Positions 1 to 6,371 of a stretch of 38,924 nucleotides of DNA are shown here, piece by piece (position 1 is the stretch's first letter; each line of letters starts with the position of its first letter). Source of the stretch: an uncultured Faecalibacterium sp. (GTDB lineage: Bacteria; Bacillota; Clostridia; Oscillospirales; Ruminococcaceae). A model generated the notes under the pieces. The model had not been told where the DNA came from and did no database searches. It saw only the letters and a program-made list of their open reading frames with translations. The DNA lies in the NCBI GenBank assembly GCA_934533135.1, contig CAKTBG010000028.1:1-38924 (forward strand). Direction: 5' to 3'. The position numbers and the translations under genes were made by a program.

Positions 1-7
1 AACACGA

Positions 8-48
8 ATGGGGTATCAATCCTTAATTGGACTGGTACCCCATTTTTT
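8..48 (+). terminator. Rho-independent terminator
   Basis: An 8-bp inverted repeat (ATGGGGTA at 8-15, TACCCCAT at 36-43) with an inner CAAT/ATTG stem is followed at once by a run of six T. It would end a plus-strand transcript entering from left of the window; that gene is not visible. Confidence 0.7.
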
Positions 49-54
49 AGCGTT

Positions 55-450
55 TTATATATTTAGCACCCAGTCTCCGCCAACAAACTCGTTTAAAACA
101 ATACTAGCAGATGGATCTGGAATGAACTTATTTTTCTTGCAGAACGCTGAACATTCTAAAGTTAACACACTTTGCATAACGATTCTATGAATATTTCTTT
201 TCTTGCACATCTTAATCAATTCTTGGAGTATTGAGGTAATTATTCCTTTGCGCTTATGAGATACGCAGACCCTAGATATTGTAAGCTGTACGTTTGAAAG
301 AAGTGCAATTCTTAATTCTGCTTCGCTTGACTCAGACTGAAACCAAACGGTATGGAAGCTTTTATTTATTAAATATAATTCTTTGTCTTTTGATTCTAAT
401 AAATTTTTTAATGTATTTATTTCTTCATCTGTAAAGTCAATTGTTGTCAT
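55..450 (-). CDS. GNAT-like acetyltransferase-fold protein
   Basis: A 131-residue protein. The ATG at 448-450 is chosen because AGAGGAAA lies just upstream and because the codon overlaps the stop of the preceding gene in an ATGA arrangement; an in-frame start 17 codons further upstream would lie within that gene. The stretch ISRVCVSHKRKGI followed by a helix and a late KNKF segment resembles the acetyl-CoA-binding motif A (R/QxxGxG/A) and the FYxKxGF strand of GNAT N-acetyltransferases. The match is partial (RKGI rather than RGxG) and the substrate is unknown. Codon use is AT-rich and unlike all genes after position 996, which suggests recent acquisition. Confidence 0.55.
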   Translation of the reverse strand: MTTIDFTDEEINTLKNLLESKDKELYLINKSFHTVWFQSESSEAELRIALLSNVQLTISRVCVSHKRKGIITSILQELIKMCKKRNIHRIVMQSVLTLECSAFCKKNKFIPDPSASIVLNEFVGGDWVLNI

Positions 451-662
451 TTTATTTCCTCTGTCAGCCATTCTTTCCAGCCGCTTACTGTGCGAGGGCA
501 ATTATCTTGTTGGGCTACAATTTCGTTCAATGCTGCTGCAAGCTCTTCGTCGCTCATTTCGCGGATGGCCTGTGCTTTATTGTTTCGACGCTCAAATTCA
601 TCCTTACTGTGTTTGTGAAGAATGAAGCCGAGTGTAACATCAAGTATTGCTGGATTGTTCAT
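447..662 (-). CDS. Small hypothetical protein, mobile-element type
   Basis: A 71-residue acidic protein with a strong GGAGG site before its ATG. No family is identified with certainty. It contains an MSDEELAAAL helix and a C-terminal CPRTVSGWKEWL segment; similar 'MSDEEL ... C ... WKEWL' small proteins are common in phages and integrative elements of gut Firmicutes, which is the only basis for the label. It overlaps the GNAT-like gene by four bases, so the two are probably translationally coupled. AT-rich like its partner. Confidence 0.5.
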   Translation of the reverse strand: MNNPAILDVTLGFILHKHSKDEFERRNNKAQAIREMSDEELAAALNEIVAQQDNCPRTVSGWKEWLTEEIK

Positions 663-715
663 TATTGTCCTCCAATTTAACTTTCCTATATTATATCACT
701 TAGATTATATTAGTT

Positions 716-745
716 CAAGAAAAGGGCGCAGGTTGCCCCACGCCC
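716..745 (-). terminator. Possible minus-strand terminator
   Basis: Inverted repeat GGGCG/CGCCC (724-728 and 741-745) followed on the minus strand by TTTTCTT. It could end transcripts of the scp operon about 250 bases past the last stop. The stem is short and the loop 12 bases, so this is tentative. Otherwise 663-995 holds no supportable gene. Confidence 0.35.
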
Positions 746-899
746 AGAATGATGCGCTGCAGGCTATTCAAAACTGCAGTGATGTTCAAATACGATTTTC
801 AATTTTATACGTCGTTGTGGGGAGCTACGACTTGTCACATCAGAGCTCTTCGGTTTAAGACTCAAAATCGGATTCGACGACGGCGTAAATGCGCCTCTA

Positions 900-935
900 T
901 GGTGTAGTTTTTGAAATTGGTGTAGTAGTGGTGTA
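900..935. repeat. Three TGGTGTA direct repeats (possible integrase arm sites)
   Basis: TGGTGTA occurs at 900-906, 918-924 and 929-935 in an AT-rich, gene-free stretch between the foreign-looking genes and the first chromosomal gene. Short directly repeated heptamers of this kind are typical of arm-type binding sites of tyrosine recombinases at the ends of integrated elements. No integrase gene is in the window, so the role is inferred. Confidence 0.35.
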
Positions 936-995
936 AATAAAGAAGGCAATTGCAAAAATCGTTCGTCAAATCGTTTAATATTCGAGCTTGTCAAA

Positions 996-1736
996 TTATA
1001 TAAATACGTCCAGTACCTTTTCGCGCCAGAATTCATAAAGCACCCGTCCGGCGGCGATGACGATGAAGAGTGCGCGCGCCGAGACGCGGAAGGAGACCCG
1101 ATCCTCCACGGTGGGCTCGCTGCTGCCGAAGTCGGGCAGAAGGCGTAGCTCCTCAAAATCGAGATACACAAACCGGTCCAGGAAGCCCAGTGCGGTGTAG
1201 AGCCACGCATTCAGCTTGCCATAGGTGCGGGCAGCTTCGGCCGGATCCTCGCCCCGGACGCCAAGGCAGACCCGGATCCGGGTAAAGCGCAATGCGCCGA
1301 ACACTGCCCGGATCAGCCTTCCTGCACCTTTTAACAGGGTGCAGACGATGTGCAGCGTCAGCTTGGCCTTTTTGCGGGGCGTCGCGGGCTGTTTTTCGGG
1401 CTTCGGTTTCCGGGCGGCTTTCTTCGCCGCCTTTTTCTGCTTGCGCTCGGCACGCCACGCCGCAAATTTCGCCTTCAGCTTTCCCCGGATGCCCTTGGGT
1501 GGTTCGGAGTCGGCCGGGGGTTCGGGCTTCGGATACTGAAACACCGGAAAGGCCACTCCCAGTGCCCCCGCCTTTACGGTAAGGACGCCCTTTTCCCAGC
1601 AGACGTCGGCGCAGAACGGGCAAAGCAGCAACAACGCCGCCAACACCAGAACGACCAGCAGCAAAATGCCAACTACTTTTAATAGGAAGAGCAGCACCCC
1701 GCCCAGAAACGCCAGAATGGAAACCACTGCACTCAT
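996..1736 (-). CDS. DUF2953 membrane protein
   Basis: A 246-residue protein with an N-terminal hydrophobic segment (about residues 5-42) followed by a basic, Lys/Ala/Pro-rich linker (about 75-125) and a folded C-terminal part with the CLGVRGEDPAEAARTYGKL stretch typical of DUF2953. In Clostridia this family often follows scpB and precedes the sporulation gene ytfJ/gerW; here ytfJ is absent and AT-rich DNA begins immediately after the stop. The start overlaps the scpB stop by four bases (ATGA), so it is the last gene of the scp operon. Function unknown; the domain assignment is by recognition, not a search. Confidence 0.75.
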   Translation of the reverse strand: MSAVVSILAFLGGVLLFLLKVVGILLLVVLVLAALLLLCPFCADVCWEKGVLTVKAGALGVAFPVFQYPKPEPPADSEPPKGIRGKLKAKFAAWRAERKQKKAAKKAARKPKPEKQPATPRKKAKLTLHIVCTLLKGAGRLIRAVFGALRFTRIRVCLGVRGEDPAEAARTYGKLNAWLYTALGFLDRFVYLDFEELRLLPDFGSSEPTVEDRVSFRVSARALFIVIAAGRVLYEFWREKVLDVFI

Positions 1737-2272
1737 GGATTCGCCTCCCCTGCGGTGTTCTCTGCGGTGCGGACCGGCGGCAGATCGGCCAGACTGGACA
1801 GGCCGAACGCCCGCAGGAACGCATCGGTGGTTCGGAAGCTGACCGGCCGACCCGGCAGATCGAGACGGCCTGCTTCCTCAATCAGCCCCTTTTCCAACAG
1901 GCTGGAAACGCTGGACGAGGAGTCCACGCCGCGCACCTGCTCGATGAAGGCACGGGAGACCGGCTGGTTGTAAGCAATGACGGTCAGCGTCTCCATCGCG
2001 GCAGACCCCAGCGGAGCCGCACGCCGGGCATCCAGCAGCCGCCGGATCCCGTCGGCAAACTGGGTCTTGGTGGCCAGCTGCCACCGGGTATCCAGATGGA
2101 GCAGGCACAGGCCGCTGTCCTCCCGCTCATAGCGGGTGCGCAGCTCTTCCAGCGCGGCCTCCACGGTGGGCTGGGGCAGCTGCGCCGCCTGCGCCAGCTT
2201 GTCTGCCGACACCGGGTCGGCCACCGCAAAAAGCATTGCCTCCACCGAGGCACGGATCTGTTTTGCGTTCAT
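1733..2272 (-). CDS. scpB: Segregation and condensation protein B
   Basis: A 179-residue protein, usual ScpB length. It forms two winged-helix domains that, as a dimer, bind the ScpA linker in the SMC-ScpAB condensin and help chromosome segregation. Recognisable signatures are the N-terminal AMLFAVADPVSADKLAQ helix, METLTVIAYNQPVSRAFIEQVRGVDS in the middle and the GRPVSFRTTDAFLRAFGL C-terminal wing. The start overlaps the scpA stop by four bases, matching the usual coupled scpA-scpB order. Confidence 0.93.
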   Translation of the reverse strand: MNAKQIRASVEAMLFAVADPVSADKLAQAAQLPQPTVEAALEELRTRYEREDSGLCLLHLDTRWQLATKTQFADGIRRLLDARRAAPLGSAAMETLTVIAYNQPVSRAFIEQVRGVDSSSSVSSLLEKGLIEEAGRLDLPGRPVSFRTTDAFLRAFGLSSLADLPPVRTAENTAGEANP

Positions 2273-2994
2273 TGTTTCTCCTTTGTCCGTTCCAGCGTGC
2301 CGCGGCGGACGGTCATCCCGCCCGCGTCATCCAGCGTCACCCGGCCTCCGCGCACCAGTTCCAGCAAAGCCAGAAAGGTCGCCACGTTGGTGCTGCGGTC
2401 GGCCTTTCGGGAAAACAGCTGCCCAAGCCGCTGCACACCGCCCGTCAGCAGGCGGCGCAGGATGTAGACCACCCGGCTGCTCACCGATACGATGGGGGCG
2501 GACACCAACGGCTCAAACTGCGCCTGCGTCGGCTCCCGGCGCAGCGGCATCTTCCCCATCAGGCTCTGCCAGCAGTCGGCCAGAACCTGCGGCGAATGGT
2601 GCAGATCGTAGGTCTGATCCCACTCCAGTTCCACCGGCTGCCGCACAAAATGGCAGATCTGCCCGCCCCTTTCCCGGAGCGCGGCCGCCATCCGGCGGCA
2701 CTGGTCGTACTCGATCAGCTGGCCGGTCAGCTCCTGCTTCATCCGCTCGCCTTCGTCGCTGCGGGGCAGCAGCAGATAGCTCTTCATCTCCACGAGGTGC
2801 GCCGCCATCTCGATGAAGCTGCTGGCTCCATCGGGATCCGCCGTCTGCGCTGCTTCCACGGTGCGGGTGTACTGGTCGATGAGGGTCAGGATGGGGATGT
2901 TGTGCAGATCCATCTTGTGCTTTGCCACCAGTGCCAGCAGCAGTTCCAACGGCCCCTCAAAGTCCTCCAGCCGGAAGGTCAGCTCTTCTGCCAC
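2269..2994 (-). CDS. scpA: Segregation and condensation protein A
   Basis: A 241-residue kleisin subunit of the bacterial condensin complex that bridges the SMC head domains. The N-terminal motif FRLEDFEGPLELLLALV and the following HKMDLHNIPI segment are diagnostic for ScpA, and the C-terminal winged helix (about residues 170-240) carries a LALLELVRGGRV segment typical of the family. It starts directly after the M50 protease gene (one-base gap) and overlaps scpB by four bases, so the four genes from 3670 to 996 read as one operon. Confidence 0.93.
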   Translation of the reverse strand: MAEELTFRLEDFEGPLELLLALVAKHKMDLHNIPILTLIDQYTRTVEAAQTADPDGASSFIEMAAHLVEMKSYLLLPRSDEGERMKQELTGQLIEYDQCRRMAAALRERGGQICHFVRQPVELEWDQTYDLHHSPQVLADCWQSLMGKMPLRREPTQAQFEPLVSAPIVSVSSRVVYILRRLLTGGVQRLGQLFSRKADRSTNVATFLALLELVRGGRVTLDDAGGMTVRRGTLERTKEKQ

Positions 2995-2995
2995 T

Positions 2996-3670
2996 TCAGA
3001 TCACCGCCCCCACGCTGGCGTAATACACGGAATAGGCAAGGTTGTCGATGTACCCGGTGCCGAGATCCAGCAGATCCCAGACAGCGTTGTTCAGCACCGA
3101 CAGCGGCCCATCGAGGAAACCGCCCCAGACAGCCGCCAGCAGCACCACCATGATGACCCGCTCGTACCGCATGAGGCCGAAGTAGATCCGCTGGGGCAGC
3201 ACCGCCAGCAGCACCCGGCTGCCGTCCAGCGGGGGCACCGGGATCAGGTTGAACACTGCCAGCGCAACATCCATATAAACCAAGTATTGGAGGAAGCGCG
3301 CTGCAAAAACCGTCGCAGCGTTGACATCGGCCCAATAATAGAGGATCTTCCACACCACCATCGCCAGATACGCCAGCAGCAGGTTTGCCACCGGGCCTGC
3401 CAGCGCGGTCAGAGCCATGCCAGCCTTCGGGTTTTTGAAATTGCGCGGGTCGGTGGAAACGGGTTTTGCCCAGCCCACGCCCACAAAGATCATGCAGAGG
3501 GTGCCCCAAAGGTCGAAGTGGCGGAACGGGTTCAGCGAAAGCCGCCCCTCCTGCTTGGCGGTGGGGTCGCCCAGCAGCCAGCTGGCCAGCGCGTGGCCGG
3601 CCTCATGGAACGGGATGGCGATCACCGTCACCAGTGCGCGGATGAGGTAGTAGATTCCCTGTGAGGTCAT
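2996..3670 (-). CDS. Site-2 protease family (M50) membrane metalloprotease
   Basis: A 224-residue membrane protein. The zinc-binding HEAGH motif lies near residues 22-26 and the second metal-ligand motif, NLIPVPPLDGSR, near 140-151, both in hydrophobic segments as expected for intramembrane proteases. Four to five further membrane segments are visible. This short, PDZ-free subtype is commonly encoded just upstream of scpA in Clostridia. AAGGAG precedes the ATG at a normal distance. The physiological substrate is unknown. Confidence 0.88.
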   Translation of the reverse strand: MTSQGIYYLIRALVTVIAIPFHEAGHALASWLLGDPTAKQEGRLSLNPFRHFDLWGTLCMIFVGVGWAKPVSTDPRNFKNPKAGMALTALAGPVANLLLAYLAMVVWKILYYWADVNAATVFAARFLQYLVYMDVALAVFNLIPVPPLDGSRVLLAVLPQRIYFGLMRYERVIMVVLLAAVWGGFLDGPLSVLNNAVWDLLDLGTGYIDNLAYSVYYASVGAVI

Positions 3671-3703
3671 GTCGTTCTCCTTATAACGTGTTTGATTGGG
3701 TCT

Positions 3704-3732
3704 ATTGTACTATTTTTTTGATATTTCGGCAA
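3704..3732 (-). promoter_or_regulatory. Sigma-A promoter of the protease-scpAB operon
   Basis: On the minus strand TTGCCG (3727-3732) and TACAAT (3704-3709) are separated by exactly 17 bases, about 35 bases upstream of the protease start codon. Confidence 0.65.
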
Positions 3733-3733
3733 G

Positions 3734-3778
3734 CCCTCTCCCCTTCCGGCACGAACGTGCCACCTCCTGCGGCCGAGA
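3734..3778. repeat. Degenerate CCCTCTCC-type intergenic repeat
   Basis: Begins CCCTCTCC, contains a GGCAC/GTGCC hairpin (3748-3761) and then CACCTCC, the same layout as the copies near 15061 and 34748. It sits between two divergent promoters. This copy is short and eroded. Confidence 0.4.
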
Positions 3779-3825
3779 AAAACAACTGCTCTTGCAAAAA
3801 TTTACAAGAAAAATCGAATTTCCTC

Positions 3826-3854
3826 TTGCATTTTCCGGCCGGTTCTGGTAGAAT
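3826..3854 (+). promoter_or_regulatory. Promoter of rpmB
   Basis: TTGCAT (3826-3831) and TAGAAT (3849-3854) are 17 bases apart, with a TG extended -10 element at 3846-3847. The gene starts 55 bases downstream. Confidence 0.75.
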
Positions 3855-3908
3855 AGTCAAGCTGATTATTTTGAATTCCTTACTTCACTGCTAGGAGGTG
3901 CAAGTATC

Positions 3909-4097
3909 ATGGCTAAGTGTGAATGCTGCGGCAAGGGCGTTACCTTTGGTATCAAGGTTTCTCACTCCCATCGCCGTTCCAACCGTACCTGGAAGCCGAA
4001 CGTCCGCCGTGTCAAGGCTGTCGTGGAGGGTTCTCCCAAGTATATCTACGCATGCTCTCGTTGCCTGCGCGCTGGCAAAGTCACCCGCGCTGTCTAA
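3909..4097 (+). CDS. rpmB: 50S ribosomal protein L28
   Basis: A 62-residue ribosomal protein of the large subunit. The sequence shows the L28 core (KVSHSHRRSNRTWKPNV) and two CxxC pairs (C4/C7 and C49/C52) that form the zinc ribbon of the zinc-containing L28 form. AGGAGG lies nine bases before the ATG. It has its own promoter and a strong terminator, so it appears to be mainly monocistronic, with DUF4250 and the following gene perhaps reached by read-through. Confidence 0.97.
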   Translation: MAKCECCGKGVTFGIKVSHSHRRSNRTWKPNVRRVKAVVEGSPKYIYACSRCLRAGKVTRAV

Positions 4098-4110
4098 GCT
4101 GCTGCGTATT

Positions 4111-4146
4111 GCCGGTCACTTTGTCGAGTGGCCGGCTTTTTTGTTA
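4111..4146 (+). terminator. Terminator after rpmB
   Basis: A 10-bp stem (4111-4120 with 4127-4136, one G-T pair) and short loop are followed by a T run. Confidence 0.88.
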
Positions 4147-4172
4147 TCATTTTTTCAGGGAGGTAATGTGTT

Positions 4173-4349
4173 ATGGCACTGCCCGGCGATCCCATCCTGC
4201 TCCTGAGCTTTTTAAACATGAAGCTGCGCGATTTTTATCCAAGTCTCGATGCCCTGTGCGAGGATCTGGACGAGGACAAGGCCGCGCTCTGCGCCAAGCT
4301 TTCCGCCGTGGGGTATCAGTACGACCCCCAGCGCAATCAATTTGTCTGA
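4173..4349 (+). CDS. DUF4250 family protein
   Basis: A 58-residue protein, preceded by GGGAGG. It shows the DUF4250 pattern: a PxDPxxLLSxxNxKLRD start, a YPSLDALCEDLD centre and a GYxYDxxxNQF end. Function unknown. It begins 26 bases after the rpmB terminator with no obvious promoter of its own and ends 12 bases before the esterase-like gene, so the two form a unit. Confidence 0.8.
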   Translation: MALPGDPILLLSFLNMKLRDFYPSLDALCEDLDEDKAALCAKLSAVGYQYDPQRNQFV

Positions 4350-4361
4350 GGAGGCTGTACC

Positions 4362-5153
4362 ATGGAAGGAACGTATTATAAGGAATGGAGTGCGGTTTTG
4401 AACCGCGACATGGAGTTCAAAGTCTACGGTCAGGGCGGCGTACCGGTGCTGGCTCTGCCTGCCCGCGGCGGCCGTTTCTACGACTGGGAGAACAACGGGA
4501 TGCCGGAAGCCGCCGCCCGTCTGCTCCGCGAAGGCAAGGTGCAGCTCTTCTGTGCCGACAGCATCGACGCCGAGAGTCTGCTGAACGGCAATGCCGCCCC
4601 CCGCCGCCGGGCGGAAATGCAGGAAAAGTATTTCCTCTACCTGACCACCGAGCTGGCTCCCCGCATCCTTGCCCTGAATGCCCCGGCAGCTAAGGGCGAA
4701 GGTGCAGAAAAGGGTGCGGAGCCCATCGAGGTTTCCCCCATTCTCTGGTGCGCCGGGGTGGATACGGGTGCGTATCAGGCCGTCAACTGCCGCCTGCGCC
4801 GCCCTGAGCTGTTCGCCGGTGCCATCGGCCTGTCGGGTCTGTACGACGTGCGCCGGTTCCTCGGCCGTGAAGCCGACGATCTGATCCTGCGCAACAGCCC
4901 CATCGCCGCCCTGCACGAGGACGGCATCCTTGCCAAAGACGCTCTTGCCAAAGCCGGGGAAAACAGCCTGCTTCTCTGCGCCGGTCAGGGCAATTACGAG
5001 GGCGAAGCTCTGGACGACACCCAGTCTCTCGCCGACGCCCTGCAGGATCAGGGTCTGCCCGCCCACCTCGAGATCTGGGGCGGCGACGTCTCCCACGACT
5101 GGTACTGGTGGGGCAAGGAGTTCGGCCTGTTTGCAGAGCGGATCTTTGACTAG
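4362..5153 (+). CDS. Esterase-family alpha/beta hydrolase lacking the serine nucleophile
   Basis: A 263-residue cytoplasmic protein of the putative-esterase (PF00756-like) group, recognised by the SxxxxxMEFKVYGxGGxPVLxxPxxxGRFYDxEN start, the QLFCADSIDAES strand, the FAGAIGLSGLYD segment, the CAGQG strand and a C-terminal SHDWYWW motif holding the usual catalytic His (H245). In family members I know the nucleophile elbow reads G-C-S-M-G-A-Y-H; here the same place reads G-V-D-T-G-A-Y-Q, so the Ser is an Asp (D134, codon GAT at 4761-4763). The rest of the fold looks intact and the reading frame is undamaged. It may be a non-catalytic binding protein or use a different chemistry. Confidence 0.8.
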   Translation: MEGTYYKEWSAVLNRDMEFKVYGQGGVPVLALPARGGRFYDWENNGMPEAAARLLREGKVQLFCADSIDAESLLNGNAAPRRRAEMQEKYFLYLTTELAPRILALNAPAAKGEGAEKGAEPIEVSPILWCAGVDTGAYQAVNCRLRRPELFAGAIGLSGLYDVRRFLGREADDLILRNSPIAALHEDGILAKDALAKAGENSLLLCAGQGNYEGEALDDTQSLADALQDQGLPAHLEIWGGDVSHDWYWWGKEFGLFAERIFD

Positions 5154-5155
5154 AG

Positions 5156-5248
5156 CAGTTTGCGTTTTTAATGCACAAGCAACATCCGCAAACTGCCTAT
5201 CGCAAATATGCCGTTTCGATCGGCACTATTTTTGAAAATTGCGATAAA
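5156..5248. repeat. 93-bp structured repeat, copy 1
   Basis: Nearly identical to 34584-34676 on the same strand. It has two inverted-repeat stems: CAGTTTGCG with CGCAAACTG (5156-5164 and 5187-5195) and TATCGCAA with TTGCGATA (5198-5205 and 5239-5246). It fills the gap between the esterase-like gene and the isomerase gene and ends seven bases before the latter's ribosome site. Confidence 0.85.
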
Positions 5249-5265
5249 ACGAACGGAGGTACCCT

Positions 5266-6099
5266 ATGTCTGAGTTTCTGATCGGTGCGCGCGGCCACGA
5301 TTTTGGCCGCTATGACCCCGAGACCCTGCTCTGCTCCATCGGCGAGGCAGGATTTCGCTGCACCCAGCTGGCCTACACCAAGGCCATCGAGGGCGTCAAG
5401 AGCTACGCCGATGTAACCCCCGCCCTTGTGGACGCAACGCTTGCCGCCGTGAAAAAGAGCGGCGTATCCATCGCGGTGGACGGTACCTATGTGGAACTGA
5501 GCTACGCCGACGAGGATCGCCGGAAAGCCGAGGTTGCCAAGGTGCTGAGCCAGATCCCCGTGGCCAAAGCCCTGAACGCTGGCTGCATGGGCAGCGAGAC
5601 CACCAACATGGCCAAACAGCCCGGCGTGACCCGGGAAGAAGCACAGGAGGCTCTGCTGCGCAGTCTGGGCGAGATCCTGCCGGTCTGTGAGGAGCAGGGG
5701 GTGTTGTTTGCGGTGGAATGCGTCTACTACCACGCCATGAATACCCCTGAGGCCGTCAAAAAGGTGCTGGACACCATCGCCAGCCCCAACCTGCGGGTCA
5801 TCTGCGATTTTGCCAACTACGTCGGTCCGGAGAACGCTTCGGTGGATGCCCAGCGGCGGATCTGGGATAAAGTGGGCAATTGGTACGGCGACAAGATTGC
5901 TGCCGTCCACTTCAAGGGACAGAACTTCCAGCCCGACGGCACCCTTTACTCCACCTCCCTCGAGGCCTCCTGCGTGGATTACACCGGCGGCTTTGCGATG
6001 CTGCGGCAGATGCCCCAGCCCCTCCTTCCCGTCCTGCGGGAAGAGGCGGTTCCCGCCCGCGCCGCCAGCGATATCGCTTTCATGAAGAGCTTCTTCTGA
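5266..6099 (+). CDS. Sugar phosphate isomerase/epimerase (xylose isomerase-like TIM barrel)
   Basis: A 277-residue TIM-barrel protein of the AP_endonuc_2/xylose isomerase-like superfamily. Putative metal ligands lie in the expected order: Glu in FAVECVYYH, Asp in VICDFANYVG, His in AAVHFKGQNF and Glu in LREEAVP. Such enzymes isomerise or epimerise keto sugars or inositol derivatives; the substrate cannot be read from the sequence. GGAGG precedes the ATG. The neighbours (pseudo-esterase upstream, terminator downstream) do not identify a pathway. Confidence 0.82.
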   Translation: MSEFLIGARGHDFGRYDPETLLCSIGEAGFRCTQLAYTKAIEGVKSYADVTPALVDATLAAVKKSGVSIAVDGTYVELSYADEDRRKAEVAKVLSQIPVAKALNAGCMGSETTNMAKQPGVTREEAQEALLRSLGEILPVCEEQGVLFAVECVYYHAMNTPEAVKKVLDTIASPNLRVICDFANYVGPENASVDAQRRIWDKVGNWYGDKIAAVHFKGQNFQPDGTLYSTSLEASCVDYTGGFAMLRQMPQPLLPVLREEAVPARAASDIAFMKSFF

Positions 6100-6113
6100 T
6101 CTTTCGATCCTAC

Positions 6114-6152
6114 GCAAAAAAGCAGTGTCCCGTTCGGAACACTGCTTTTTTG
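6114..6152. terminator. Bidirectional terminator between convergent genes
   Basis: AGCAGTGT/ACACTGCT stem (6121-6128 and 6139-6146) flanked by an A run on the left and T run on the right, so it serves both the isomerase gene (plus) and copA (minus). Confidence 0.85.
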
Positions 6153-6161
6153 CTGTGCATC

Positions 6162-6371
6162 TTATTCGATGCCGGTCACCGGATAATCCTGATCCTCAAC
6201 GGCCTTCTTCAGGGTGTCGTTGTCCACAGCGGCGGTCAGGGTGACGATGGCGGTACCGGCTTCATGGCTGACGACCGCCTCGCTGACCTCGGGCAGAGCT
6301 TCCAGTGCCTTCTTTACGCGTGCCTCGCAGTGGCCGCACATCATGCCTTCAATATGCAGAGTCTTTTTCAT
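6162..6371 (-). CDS. copZ: CopZ-like copper chaperone nested in frame in copA
   Basis: The last 69 residues of CopA equal the length of a free-standing CopZ chaperone and begin [15 protein letters not shown], with the CxxC copper site and the alternating beta-alpha HMA pattern to the end. The ATG (6369-6371) has a perfect AGGAGG eight bases upstream, encoded in the N-Q-E-D-N-S linker of CopA. Internal initiation should therefore make free chaperone in addition to the fusion. The sequence shows the site directly; production of the short protein is inference. E. coli makes a short CopA(Z) from copA by a different route (frameshifting). Confidence 0.6.
   Translation of the reverse strand: MKKTLHIEGMMCGHCEARVKKALEALPEVSEAVVSHEAGTAIVTLTAAVDNDTLKKAVEDQDYPVTGIE

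Noticed and set aside
900..935. CRISPR-like array
   Set aside because: The repeats are only seven bases with uneven 18- and 11-base periods; no spacer structure or cas genes.
764..1210. A 148-codon minus-strand frame spanning the island boundary
   Set aside because: It overlaps the 3' part of the DUF2953 gene in another frame, lacks a ribosome site and runs through the direct repeats; translation is low-complexity Ser/Pro/Arg.
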